A stretch of DNA of 64,000 nt from an uncultured Oscillospiraceae bacterium. GTDB lineage: Bacteria > Bacillota > Clostridia > Oscillospirales > Oscillospiraceae. Positions 24,931 to 34,100 of this stretch are shown one piece after another. How positions within the stretch are numbered: position 1 is the first letter of the stretch; the number at the start of each line of letters is the position of its first letter. The stretch covers positions 1-64,000 of the forward strand of contig CAKTNN010000001.1 of the NCBI GenBank assembly GCA_934589065.1, given 5' to 3'. The position numbers and the translations under genes are program-made. The notes beneath the pieces were generated by a model that had not been told where the DNA came from, did no database searches, and saw only the letters and a list, made by a program, of their open reading frames with translations.

Positions 24931-25650
24931 TTGTCTCAAATCAAGTATAAACGTATTCTGCTGAAGCTCAGCGGTGAAGCCCTGGCAGGTGACCAGCACC
25001 GGGGCCTGGACTATAGTGTGATTCATCCGGTATGCGAGGCCATTAAGCAGTGCCGCGATATGGGTGTGCAGATTGGCCTGGTGATCGGCGGCGGCAACTT
25101 CTGGCGCGGCGTGAAAGACGGCGCCGACAAGATGCAGCGCTCCCACGGCGACGCCATGGGGATGCTGGCGACCGTTATGAATTCCATTGCCATGGCAGAT
25201 GCCCTGGAGCAGCACGGTGTTCCCGCACGGGTTCTGTCCGCTGTGGAAATGAACAAGTTCGCCGAGTACTTTACAAGAGATACCGCCGACCGCTACCTGA
25301 ACGAGGGCAAGGTGGTTATTTTCGCCGCCGGAACCGGAAACCCCTATTTTTCCACCGATACCGGTGCTGTGCTCCGGGGTGTGGAGATTGAAGCAGACGC
25401 CATTCTGATGGCAAAGAACGTGGACGGCATTTATTCCGCCGATCCCAATACCGACCCCACTGCCGTCAAGTTTGACGAGCTGACCTACGACGAGGTGCTG
25501 GCCCGTCACCTGAAGGCCACCGACACCACGGCAATGACTCTGGCGATGGATAACCATGCGACGCTGGTTTGCTTCGCCCTGAAAGATCCCCAGAATATCC
25601 TCCGCGTTGCCTGCGGAGAAAAAATCGGAACCATTGTGAAGGAGGACTAA
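24931..25650 (+). CDS. pyrH: UMP kinase
   Basis: Phosphorylates UMP to UDP; hexameric, allosterically controlled by GTP and UTP. The 239 residues begin at TTG 24931 (MSQIKYKRILLKLSGEALAG) with AAGGAG upstream; LVIGGGNFWRG, AAGTGNPYFSTDTGA and the C-terminal TAMTLAMDN segment are all present. First gene of the conserved pyrH-frr-uppS-cdsA-dxr-rseP order. The rpsB-tsf pair that normally precedes it is absent here. Confidence 0.96.
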   Translation: MSQIKYKRILLKLSGEALAGDQHRGLDYSVIHPVCEAIKQCRDMGVQIGLVIGGGNFWRGVKDGADKMQRSHGDAMGMLATVMNSIAMADALEQHGVPARVLSAVEMNKFAEYFTRDTADRYLNEGKVVIFAAGTGNPYFSTDTGAVLRGVEIEADAILMAKNVDGIYSADPNTDPTAVKFDELTYDEVLARHLKATDTTAMTLAMDNHATLVCFALKDPQNILRVACGEKIGTIVKED

Positions 25651-25653
25651 CCC

Positions 25654-26208
25654 ATGAGCGTAGATTTTAAGGAATATTCCAGAAAGATGGATCGTACCCT
25701 GGAGCACCTGAGGGAGGATTTTGATGCCGTTCGGGCAGGCCGGGCCAATGCCAAGGTTCTCGACCGCATCACCGTAGAATACTATGGCAGCGAGACGCCT
25801 CTGAACGGCGTTGCCACCATTTCTTCTCCCGATGCCCGCACCCTGGTTATCACCCCCTGGGACACCAAGCTCTTAAAGGATATCCAGAAGGCAATCCAGA
25901 TGTCCGACCTGGGCATCAACCCCCAGAATGACGGGCGTGTGATTCGCCTGGTGTTCCCCCAGCTGACGGAGGAGCGCCGTAAGGATCTGAGCAAGCAGGT
26001 GAAAAAGTACGCCGAAGACGCCAAGGTTGCCATGCGGAACATCCGCCGGGACGGCATGGATTACGTCAAGAAGCTGAAGAAGAACGGCGAAATCACCGAG
26101 GATGACCAGAAGAAGGCAGAGAAGGATCTGCAGGATATGCTGGACCAGTACACCAAGAAGGTGGATGCGGCTCTGGCAAAGAAGGACAAGGAACTGATGT
26201 CCATCTGA
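25654..26208 (+). CDS. frr: ribosome recycling factor
   Basis: Splits post-termination ribosomes together with EF-G. 184 residues, three-helix-bundle family pattern: MDRTLEHLREDFDAVRAGRANAKVLDRITVEYYGSETPLNGVATIS and the C-terminal EDQKKAEKDLQDMLDQYTKKVD. Three bases after pyrH and followed by a terminator that may let part of transcription through to uppS. Confidence 0.97.
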   Translation: MSVDFKEYSRKMDRTLEHLREDFDAVRAGRANAKVLDRITVEYYGSETPLNGVATISSPDARTLVITPWDTKLLKDIQKAIQMSDLGINPQNDGRVIRLVFPQLTEERRKDLSKQVKKYAEDAKVAMRNIRRDGMDYVKKLKKNGEITEDDQKKAEKDLQDMLDQYTKKVDAALAKKDKELMSI

Positions 26209-26216
26209 TTTTTACG

Positions 26217-26262
26217 CTCCCTGCACACCCTAACGAAAAAGGGATGTGCAGGGAGGCCTTTG
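26217..26262 (+). terminator. hairpin terminator or attenuator between frr and uppS
   Basis: Stem CTCCCTGCACA / TGTGCAGGGAG around a 17-base loop that holds a second small stem (CCCT/AGGG), followed by GCCTTTGCTT. The T-run is weak, so it may be partial. Confidence 0.65.
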
Positions 26263-26293
26263 CTTACTTTTACTTTTAGAAAGAGGTGCTTGC

Positions 26294-27007
26294 ATGGCAC
26301 ATACGGATGAGCTGGCCCCACCGCGCCACATCGCCATTATTATGGATGGCAACGGTCGCTGGGCCAAAAAGCGGGGGCTGCCCCGCACGGCAGGCCACAG
26401 TGCCGGTGCAGAGGCATTCCGCCGGATTGCAAACTATTGCCGCACCCTGGGTGTGGAATATCTGACGGTGTACGCCTTCTCTACGGAAAACTGGAAACGC
26501 TCCCAGGAGGAGGTGGGCGGCATTATGCTGCTGCTGCGCCGGTATCTGGAGGAGGCCATTTCCGATATGGAGAAGAACCGGGTACGGTTCCGCTTCTTTG
26601 GTGACCTGACCCGACTGTCCCCCCAGCTGCAAAAACTGTGTTCGGATGCGGAAAACCGCTCCAAGGAATATGACGTGCAGGTGAACTTTTGCCTGAACTA
26701 CGGCGGGCGGGATGAGATCGTCCGGGGCGCCAAGGCCTTTGCAGCCGATGTGCAGGCAGGATTGCGCCAGCCGGAGGAGCTTACAGAGGCCCTGTTTGGC
26801 ACTTACCTCTATTCCAAGGATGTGCCGGATCCGGAGCTCATCATCCGTCCCTCCGGGGAAATGCGCACAAGTAATTTTCTGCTTTGGCAGTCCGCCTACT
26901 CCGAGTATGTCTTTATGGATGTTCTCTGGCCAGACTTTGGCCCGGAGGATCTGGACAGGGCGATTGCGGAATATCACAAACGGAATCGCCGGTTCGGAGG
27001 GGTATAA
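26294..27007 (+). CDS. uppS: isoprenyl transferase (undecaprenyl diphosphate synthase)
   Basis: Makes the C55 lipid carrier for peptidoglycan and surface glycans from IPP and FPP. 237 residues with the cis-prenyltransferase motifs IIMDGNGRWAKKRGLPRTAGH, YAFSTENWKRS and LIIRPSGEMRTSNFLLWQSAYSEYVF. Start ATG 26294 has AGAGGTG upstream; a longer frame begins at 26246 within the terminator region. cdsA follows three bases later. Confidence 0.97.
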   Translation: MAHTDELAPPRHIAIIMDGNGRWAKKRGLPRTAGHSAGAEAFRRIANYCRTLGVEYLTVYAFSTENWKRSQEEVGGIMLLLRRYLEEAISDMEKNRVRFRFFGDLTRLSPQLQKLCSDAENRSKEYDVQVNFCLNYGGRDEIVRGAKAFAADVQAGLRQPEELTEALFGTYLYSKDVPDPELIIRPSGEMRTSNFLLWQSAYSEYVFMDVLWPDFGPEDLDRAIAEYHKRNRRFGGV

Positions 27008-27010
27008 ACA

Positions 27011-27823
27011 ATGAAAACGAGAATTATCAGCGCGCTGATCGGCGTGCCTGTTCTGCTTTTGCTGCTGCTGGTAGCGCCGGAAATTGTCACCACTGTGGTG
27101 TATGGCGTGCTGCTTGCCATTGGCAGCTACGAATTTTTGTATCGCACCGGCCTGGTCCGCCGGGTGCGCATGGTGGTTTACAGTGCCATCGCCGCCTTTA
27201 TGCTCTCTATATGGAGCTACTACGGCGGCATTACATCCTTCCTGATGCTGGGGCTAATTGTCTATTTCATGCTCCTGTATTCGGAAGTTATGATGGATCA
27301 TGTTAAGGTTTCCATTGAAGAGGTAGGCCTGTGTGTGCTGGGGGGCTTTTTGATCCCTTACTTACTCAGCGCGCTCATCCGGATCCTGGTTTCCTCCGAC
27401 GGACGCTACTTCATTCTGGTGCCCTTTACGCTGGCATTTCTTTCCGATGCCGGGGCGTATTTTGTGGGTATCCGGTTTGGCAAGCACAAGCTTGCCCCGG
27501 TGGTCAGCCCCAACAAAACCGTGGAAGGCGTGCTGGGCGGCCTGGGCTTTTCCCTGGTGGGAATGCTGATTTATGCCCTGGTTTTGAAATTTGCCCTGAA
27601 ATTCCGGGTAAACTTTGGTGCAGCGGTGCTGTATGCCATTCTGAGCTCTGCCGTGGGAACCATGGGTGACCTTTGCTTCTCCGTGGTAAAGCGCCAGACC
27701 GGCATTAAGGACTATGGCAACCTGATTCCCGGTCACGGGGGATTTTTGGATCGGTTTGATTCCCTGGTGCTGGTGGCACCCCTTGTGGAAGCGCTGCTTC
27801 TGATTCTACCTTTGGCGGTGTAA
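27011..27823 (+). CDS. cdsA: phosphatidate cytidylyltransferase
   Basis: Makes CDP-diacylglycerol for phospholipid synthesis in the membrane. 270 residues with about eight helices and the CdsA signature KDYGNLIPGHGGFLDRFDSLV at about 235-255; SDAGAYFVGIRFGKHKLAPVVSPNKTVEG is also typical. Four bases before dxr. Confidence 0.95.
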   Translation: MKTRIISALIGVPVLLLLLLVAPEIVTTVVYGVLLAIGSYEFLYRTGLVRRVRMVVYSAIAAFMLSIWSYYGGITSFLMLGLIVYFMLLYSEVMMDHVKVSIEEVGLCVLGGFLIPYLLSALIRILVSSDGRYFILVPFTLAFLSDAGAYFVGIRFGKHKLAPVVSPNKTVEGVLGGLGFSLVGMLIYALVLKFALKFRVNFGAAVLYAILSSAVGTMGDLCFSVVKRQTGIKDYGNLIPGHGGFLDRFDSLVLVAPLVEALLLILPLAV

Positions 27824-27827
27824 GCGT

Positions 27828-28982
27828 ATGGTTAAGTGTATCAGTATTCTCGGCTCTACCGGCTCCATCGGACGGCAGAGCCTGGATGTGGTGCGGATGC
27901 ACCCGGAAATTCAGGTGGGGGCATTGACTGCCGGAACCAGCATAGATCGGCTTGCCCGGCAGTGTCGGGAGTTCCGGCCCAGGCTGGCGGTGGTGAGCAC
28001 CCAGGAGGGGGCGCAGTCCCTGAAAGAGGCGATTTCCGACCTGCCTACCCAGGTTATGTGGGGAGAAGAGGGCCTGGAAGCGGCAGCAACCCTGCCGGAG
28101 GCGGATTGCGTCATTACGGCGGTTGTGGGGATGCTGGGTCTAAAGCCCACCCTGGCTGCCATCCGGGCGGGCAAGCGCATCGGCCTTGCCAATAAGGAAA
28201 CCCTGGTCTGCGCCGGGGAGCTGGTGATGCAGGAAGCAGAGCGCTGCGGGGCGGAAATCGTCCCGGTGGATTCGGAGCATTCCGCAATCTTCCAGTGCCT
28301 GATGGGCTGCCGCAACCGGAAAGAAGTCAGCAGACTGATTCTCACCTGCTCCGGCGGGCCCTTCTTTGGATTTTCCAGAGAGGCGCTGACCCATGTTACC
28401 AAGGACGATGCCCTGAAGCACCCCAATTGGAAAATGGGCCCCAAAATCACCGTAGACTGCGCGACCCTTATGAATAAGGGCCTGGAGGTGATCGAAGCCA
28501 TGCGGCTGTATCATCTGCCCCTGGAGCAGGTGGATGTGCTCATCCACCGCCAGAGCATTGTGCACAGCATGGTGGAGTTTACCGATGGGGCGGTAATGGC
28601 TCAGATGGGCACGCCGGATATGCGTCTGCCCATTCAGCTGGCAATGACCTACCCGGAGCGGATGCCTTCTCCCGTGGAAAAGCTGGATCTGTGCAGCTGC
28701 GGGGGACTGACCTTCTGCCAGCCGGATATGGAGCAGTTTCCCTGCCTGGCTCTGGCGCGGGAGTGCGCCAAGAAGGGCGGCAACGCCTGCGCGGCAATGA
28801 ACGGCGCCAACGAGGAGGCCGTCGCCATGTTCTTGAAGGACGAAATCGGGTTCTACGATATCTACCGGCTGGTTAAACTTGCGGTAGAGCGGGTTCCCTT
28901 CCTGGAAAATCCCACATTGGAGGAGATCCTGGAAACCGACCGGCTGGCCCGGGCACAGGTAAAGGAAGCTTCCGGCGTTTAA
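27828..28982 (+). CDS. dxr: 1-deoxy-D-xylulose 5-phosphate reductoisomerase
   Basis: Converts DXP to MEP with NADPH, the committed step of the non-mevalonate isoprenoid route. 384 residues: N-terminal GSTGSIGRQSLDVV, GLANKETLVCAGELV, the metal site VDSEHSAIFQ, and TCSGGPF. Belongs with ispG, uppS and ispA in this window for isoprenoid supply. Confidence 0.97.
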   Translation: MVKCISILGSTGSIGRQSLDVVRMHPEIQVGALTAGTSIDRLARQCREFRPRLAVVSTQEGAQSLKEAISDLPTQVMWGEEGLEAAATLPEADCVITAVVGMLGLKPTLAAIRAGKRIGLANKETLVCAGELVMQEAERCGAEIVPVDSEHSAIFQCLMGCRNRKEVSRLILTCSGGPFFGFSREALTHVTKDDALKHPNWKMGPKITVDCATLMNKGLEVIEAMRLYHLPLEQVDVLIHRQSIVHSMVEFTDGAVMAQMGTPDMRLPIQLAMTYPERMPSPVEKLDLCSCGGLTFCQPDMEQFPCLALARECAKKGGNACAAMNGANEEAVAMFLKDEIGFYDIYRLVKLAVERVPFLENPTLEEILETDRLARAQVKEASGV

Positions 28983-29012
28983 TTCTTCCAAATTTTTTCC
29001 TTGAGGCGATTT

Positions 29013-30080
29013 ATGAGTTATCTTTTTGCAATTCTACTGTTTAGTTTCTTGATTTTTATCCACGAGCTGGGCCACTTTGTGGCAGCTAAGGCCTTTGGCG
29101 TGCAGGTGAATGAGTTCAGCCTGTTCATGGGCCCGGCGTTGGTGCAAAAAAAGATTGGGCAGACGGTGTATTCCGTCCGCTGCATCCCCATTGGCGGCTT
29201 CTGCGCCATGGAAGGGGAGGACGGCGAGGGAGAAACCAACAATCCCCATGCCTTTCCCAATGCCGCCTGGTGGAAAAAGATCATCATCTTGGTTGCCGGT
29301 GCATTTATGAATCTGGTGGCAGGGGCGGTGCTCCTGCTGGCATTCTTCGCGCCGGATCAGCAATTTGTAGTGCCTACCGTTTCCGAGGTAGACCCCAGGT
29401 GCAGCTTTGCGGGGGAGGCGGGCATTCAGCCGGGGGACCGGATCGTATCTGTGGACGGAGAAAAGGTCTACGTTATGTCCGATTTTTCCATGCTGCTGTC
29501 CCTGAATCCCGGAGATATCCACGATTTGACCGTGGAGCGGGCCGGAAAAGAGGTTGCGCTCAACCGGCTGAATATGCAAAAGCAGGACTTTAAAAACGAG
29601 GACGGCACGGTTACCCAGCGGTACGGATTTTCCTTTACCGTTATCCAGGCGACGCCCTGGGAAACCGTAAAGTATACCGCCCGGAATGTAGTGGACTGTG
29701 TCCGGTTGGTGCGGCTGTCTTTGCAAATGCTTTTCACCGGCAAGGCAGGGGTGCAGGATGTATCCGGCCCGGTGGGCATTGTCCAACAGATGGCAACGGT
29801 TGCCGATGAATCCGGCAGCGCCTATTATGCCTTCCTGAACCTACTGTATTTTGGGGGCTTTATCGCCATCAACCTGGCGGTGATGAACCTGCTGCCCATT
29901 CCTGCCCTGGATGGAGGCCGGGTGGTGGGGGTTGCCCTCACGGCACTGATTGAAGGCATTACCAAGAAAAAGCTGAACCCGAAGATTGAGGGCTATATCC
30001 ACGGTGCGGGTATGGTAATTCTCATGATCCTGACGGTGCTGCTGTTGTTTAAAGACATATTTTTTGCAATAAAGAGGTAA
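29013..30080 (+). CDS. rseP: site-2 intramembrane zinc metalloprotease RseP/RasP
   Basis: Cleaves membrane anchors such as anti-sigma factors and signal peptides. 355 residues: HELGH zinc site at residues 17-21 within the first helix, one PDZ domain (about 110-200, AGIQPGDRIVSVDGEKV) and the third zinc ligand motif NLLPIPALDGGRV near residue 295. ATG 29013 has GAGG eight bases upstream; the TTG at 29001 forms part of that ribosome region. Confidence 0.95.
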   Translation: MSYLFAILLFSFLIFIHELGHFVAAKAFGVQVNEFSLFMGPALVQKKIGQTVYSVRCIPIGGFCAMEGEDGEGETNNPHAFPNAAWWKKIIILVAGAFMNLVAGAVLLLAFFAPDQQFVVPTVSEVDPRCSFAGEAGIQPGDRIVSVDGEKVYVMSDFSMLLSLNPGDIHDLTVERAGKEVALNRLNMQKQDFKNEDGTVTQRYGFSFTVIQATPWETVKYTARNVVDCVRLVRLSLQMLFTGKAGVQDVSGPVGIVQQMATVADESGSAYYAFLNLLYFGGFIAINLAVMNLLPIPALDGGRVVGVALTALIEGITKKKLNPKIEGYIHGAGMVILMILTVLLLFKDIFFAIKR

Positions 30081-30086
30081 TAGACC

Positions 30087-31130
30087 ATGACGAGACAGAT
30101 AATGGTTGGGGGCGTGCCCATTGGCGGCGGCGCGGATGTGGTAATTCAGTCCATGCTGAACACCAAGACCACCGATGTAGCGGGCTCTTTGGCGCAGATC
30201 CGCGCCCTGGCATCCGCCGGCTGCCAGATTGCCCGGCTGGCTGTGCCCAATATGGAGGCGGCCCGGGGCTTTGCGGAAATCTGCAAGGAAAGTGTGCTGC
30301 CCCTGGTTGCGGACATTCACTTTGATTATAAGCTCGCCATTGCCGCCGCAGAGGGCGGCGCCAGCAAAATCCGCATCAACCCCGGCAACATCGGCGGGGA
30401 AGACCGGGTAAAGGCTGTGGTAGAGGTTTGCAAGGAGAAGCATATTCCCATCCGGATCGGCGTCAACGGCGGCAGTCTGGAAAAGGAACTCCTGGAAAAA
30501 TACGGGCATCCCACCGCAGAAGCTCTGGTGGAAAGTGCCTTCGGTCATCTGGAGCTGCTGGAAAAATACGGTTTCTACGATACCTGCGTGTCCATGAAGT
30601 CCTCCCATGTGCCTACCATGGTGGCAGCTGCCCGGCTGTTCCGCAGCAAGTGCGACTACCCTCTGCACATCGGCGTAACGGAAACCGGCCCTGTACGCCA
30701 GGGGCTCATTAAGTCCGCTATGGGCATTGGCTCTTTGCTGCTGGATGGCATCGGCGATACCCTCCGGGTGAGCCTGACGGATGACCCGGTGCAGGAGGTT
30801 TATGCTGCCAAGGATATTTTGAAGGCTGCCGGTCTGCGCAAAGACGGGGTGGATATCATTTCCTGCCCCACCTGCGGTCGCACCCGGATTGACCTTATCG
30901 GCCTTGTAAACCGGGTGGACGAAGCCCTGCGGGACTGCAAAAAGCCCATTACCGTTGCCGTTATGGGCTGCATTGTCAATGGCCCGGGAGAGGCCCGGGA
31001 GGCGGACATCGGCATTGCCGGCGGCGACGGCTGGGGCATGATTTTTGAAAAAGGAGAGCAGGTGGCAAAGCTTCCGTATGAGGAGCTGCTGCCGGAGCTG
31101 CTCCGCAGAATAGAGAATATGGACGTATGA
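30087..31130 (+). CDS. ispG: 4-hydroxy-3-methylbut-2-enyl diphosphate synthase (flavodoxin)
   Basis: Iron-sulfur enzyme of the MEP pathway, forming HMBPP from MEcPP. 347 residues, TIM barrel followed by the cluster domain with CPTCGRTRIDL (near 262) and VMGCIVNGPGEA (near 295). In many Firmicutes proS sits at this place in the operon. The start of polC overlaps its stop by four bases. Confidence 0.96.
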   Translation: MTRQIMVGGVPIGGGADVVIQSMLNTKTTDVAGSLAQIRALASAGCQIARLAVPNMEAARGFAEICKESVLPLVADIHFDYKLAIAAAEGGASKIRINPGNIGGEDRVKAVVEVCKEKHIPIRIGVNGGSLEKELLEKYGHPTAEALVESAFGHLELLEKYGFYDTCVSMKSSHVPTMVAAARLFRSKCDYPLHIGVTETGPVRQGLIKSAMGIGSLLLDGIGDTLRVSLTDDPVQEVYAAKDILKAAGLRKDGVDIISCPTCGRTRIDLIGLVNRVDEALRDCKKPITVAVMGCIVNGPGEAREADIGIAGGDGWGMIFEKGEQVAKLPYEELLPELLRRIENMDV

Positions 31131-34100
31131 ACCAGAATGTATCCTTCCTGAATATGTTCCCGGACTATGTGCCGCCTGAGGAGACCGAAACCGCGCTCTC
31201 CCAGGCGGCTATTGTGGCTGCCGATATTAATCCCGCAACCCAGACTGTAGAGGTGGCAGCCCACAGTGAAACCTATATTCCCAGACGGATTTCCGATAAG
31301 GCCGTGCGGGATATTATGGGCATTTACGGTCTGCGCCGGTTGGAGCTGACCATCACCCACCCGGAAACGGAACTGACCAAAATTGAGCCGTCGGAGCTGA
31401 TGCTTCTGTTTGTGGAGCGGGACTCCATGACCCGGGGCTCTCTTGCCGGGGCAAAGTGGCGCTGGGAGGGGACTGCCCTGACGGTGTCCCTGCCTGCCAA
31501 CGGCAAGGATGCCATTGAAAAGCAGATTCCGGCGGTTCAGGATGTGCTTCGGGCGCGGTTTGCCACCCCTGTGACCATTCACGTGGAGGCCGGGGCAGAG
31601 CTTACCGGTCAGCAGCTTTTTGATGCCATGGAAAAGCTCCGGGCGGAGAAGCTATCGGAGATTCCCGCAGCCAAGGGAAAGTTTACTCCTCCGGAGGAAA
31701 AGAAGCCTGCCGACAGCGAAACCTTCTACGGAAAGCCCTTCCGGGGCAATGCCACCCCCATGAAGGATCTGAACCTGGATATGGGCACCATCATTGTAGA
31801 GGGCAAAGTTTTTGCGGTAGAGCACAAGGAGCTGACCAAGCGCAATGCCTGGGTGGTAAAGTTCGATATGACGGACAATACCAATTCCATCCGCATCAGC
31901 CGCTTCCTGGAGGCCCGGGAGGCAAAGCCTATTATCGACAATGTAGCCGTTGGCAGCGTTCTGCGGGTACAGGGCAAGCTGATGGAAGACCGGTTTGAAA
32001 ACGATGTGGTTTTAAAGCCTTATGCCATGATGCCCGGCTCCATGTCCAAGCGGAAGGATTTGAGCCAGGTGGGCAAGCGGGTAGAGCTGCACCTGCATAC
32101 CACCATGAGCAATATGGATGCCCTGACGGATACCGCCGCCGCCGTGAAGCAGGCGGCAGCCTGGGGGCACAAGGCCATTGCCATTACCGACCATGGCGTA
32201 GCCCAGTCCTTCCCGGATGCCATGAAGGCCGCCGCCAAGGCAAAGGTAGCCGGAACGGACGAGAATATCAAGATCCTCTACGGCTGCGAAGGATATTATG
32301 TAAATGACGTGGACGACCGCATTGTGGTGCACGGCAGCAAGGATATCTCCTTCCAGGAGGAATATGTTGCTTTTGACCTGGAAACCACCGGCCTGAGCTC
32401 CAACAACGACCGGATTATTGAAATCGGCGCTGTGGTCATGAAAAACGGGGAAGAGCTGGATCGCTTCCAGACCTTTGTGGACCCCCACCGTCCTCTGGAA
32501 AAGAAGATTGTGGAGCTTACAGGCATTACCGACGATATGCTCAAAGGCGCCCCCTCCATTGAAGAGGTGCTGCCCAAATTCCTGGATTTTGTGGCAGGCA
32601 GAGTGCTGGTTGCCCACAATTCGGATTTTGATACCGGCTTTATCCGGGCGGAGTGCCGCCGGGAGGGGCTGGAATACAACCTGACCGCGGCGGATACCCT
32701 GATCCTTTCCCAGAATATGCTGCCCCAGCTGAATAAATTTAAGCTGGATATCGTTTCCAATGCTCTGAGTCTGCCGGACTTCCAGCACCATCGGGCAGCG
32801 GATGATGCCGTTACCTGCGGCCTTATTATGCACGCCCTGATGAAGCGGATGGAAGAAGAGCTGGACATCCACAATTTGCAGAGCATCAACGACCGAATGA
32901 CGGAATTGCGCTCCAAGGGCCGCATCACCGATCGCCACGCCCGGCATATCATCCTCTTTGCAAAAAATCAGGTAGGATTGCGGAACCTGTACCACGTGAT
33001 TTCCGATTCCAACCTGAAATACTTTAAGCGCGTGCCCCGGATTCCCAAATCGGAGCTGCTGGAATTGCGGGAGGGGTTGATTATCGGCTCTGCCTGTGAA
33101 GCCGGAGAGCTATTCCAGGCCATTTTGGATGGCAAGAGCGAGGATGAGCTGAAGCGGATTGCCTCTTTCTACGATTTCCTGGAAATCCAGCCTCTGGCAA
33201 ACAATATGTTTATGCTGGCGAAGGGACTTGCCAAGGACGAAGAGCAGCTGCGGGAATACAACCGCACGGTGGTTCGCCTGGGCGAGGCTCTAAACAAGCC
33301 GGTGGTCGCCACGGGAGACGTGCATTTCCTCAACCCGGAGGATGAAATATTCCGGCACATTCTGCTGGCAACCAAAGGCTTTGAGGATGCGGACAAGCCC
33401 AACCCCCTGTATTTCCGCACCACGGACAATATGCTGGAGGAATTCAGCTATCTGGGGGAGGAGAAGGCCCTGGAGGTTGTGGTAACGAATCCCAACCGCA
33501 TTGCCGATATGTGCGAAACCCTCCGTCCCGTACCCCACAATCTGTTCGCGCCGAAGATCGAAAACTCTGTGGAAGACCTGAAAACTCTGGTTTACGGCAA
33601 ACTCCACCGGCTCTACGGGGAAAATCCTCCGGAGCTGATTTCCAAGCGTGTGGAAACGGAGCTCCACGATATCATCTCCTGCCACTACGATGTGATTTAT
33701 ATGTCCGCCCAGAAGCTGGTGCAGAATTCCCTGGAGCATGGCTATCTGGTCGGCTCCCGTGGCTCGGTTGGTTCTTCCATTGTGGCCTATATGTCCGGCA
33801 TTACGGAAGTGAATTCCTTCCCGCCCCACTACCGCTGTCCCAACCCGGAATGCAAATACACCACCTTCGATGTGCCCAAGGGCTATGGCTGCGGCGCAGA
33901 CCTGCCGGATGCAATTTGCCCCAAGTGCGGCACAAAGTTTGATAAGGACGGATTCAATATCCCCTTTGAAACCTTCCTGGGCTTCGGCGGCGACAAGGTT
34001 CCCGATATCGACCTGAATTTCTCCGGCGAATACCAGTCCAAGGCCCATGCCTACTGCGTGGAAATGTTTGGAAAATCCCATGTTTTCCGGGCAGGAACCA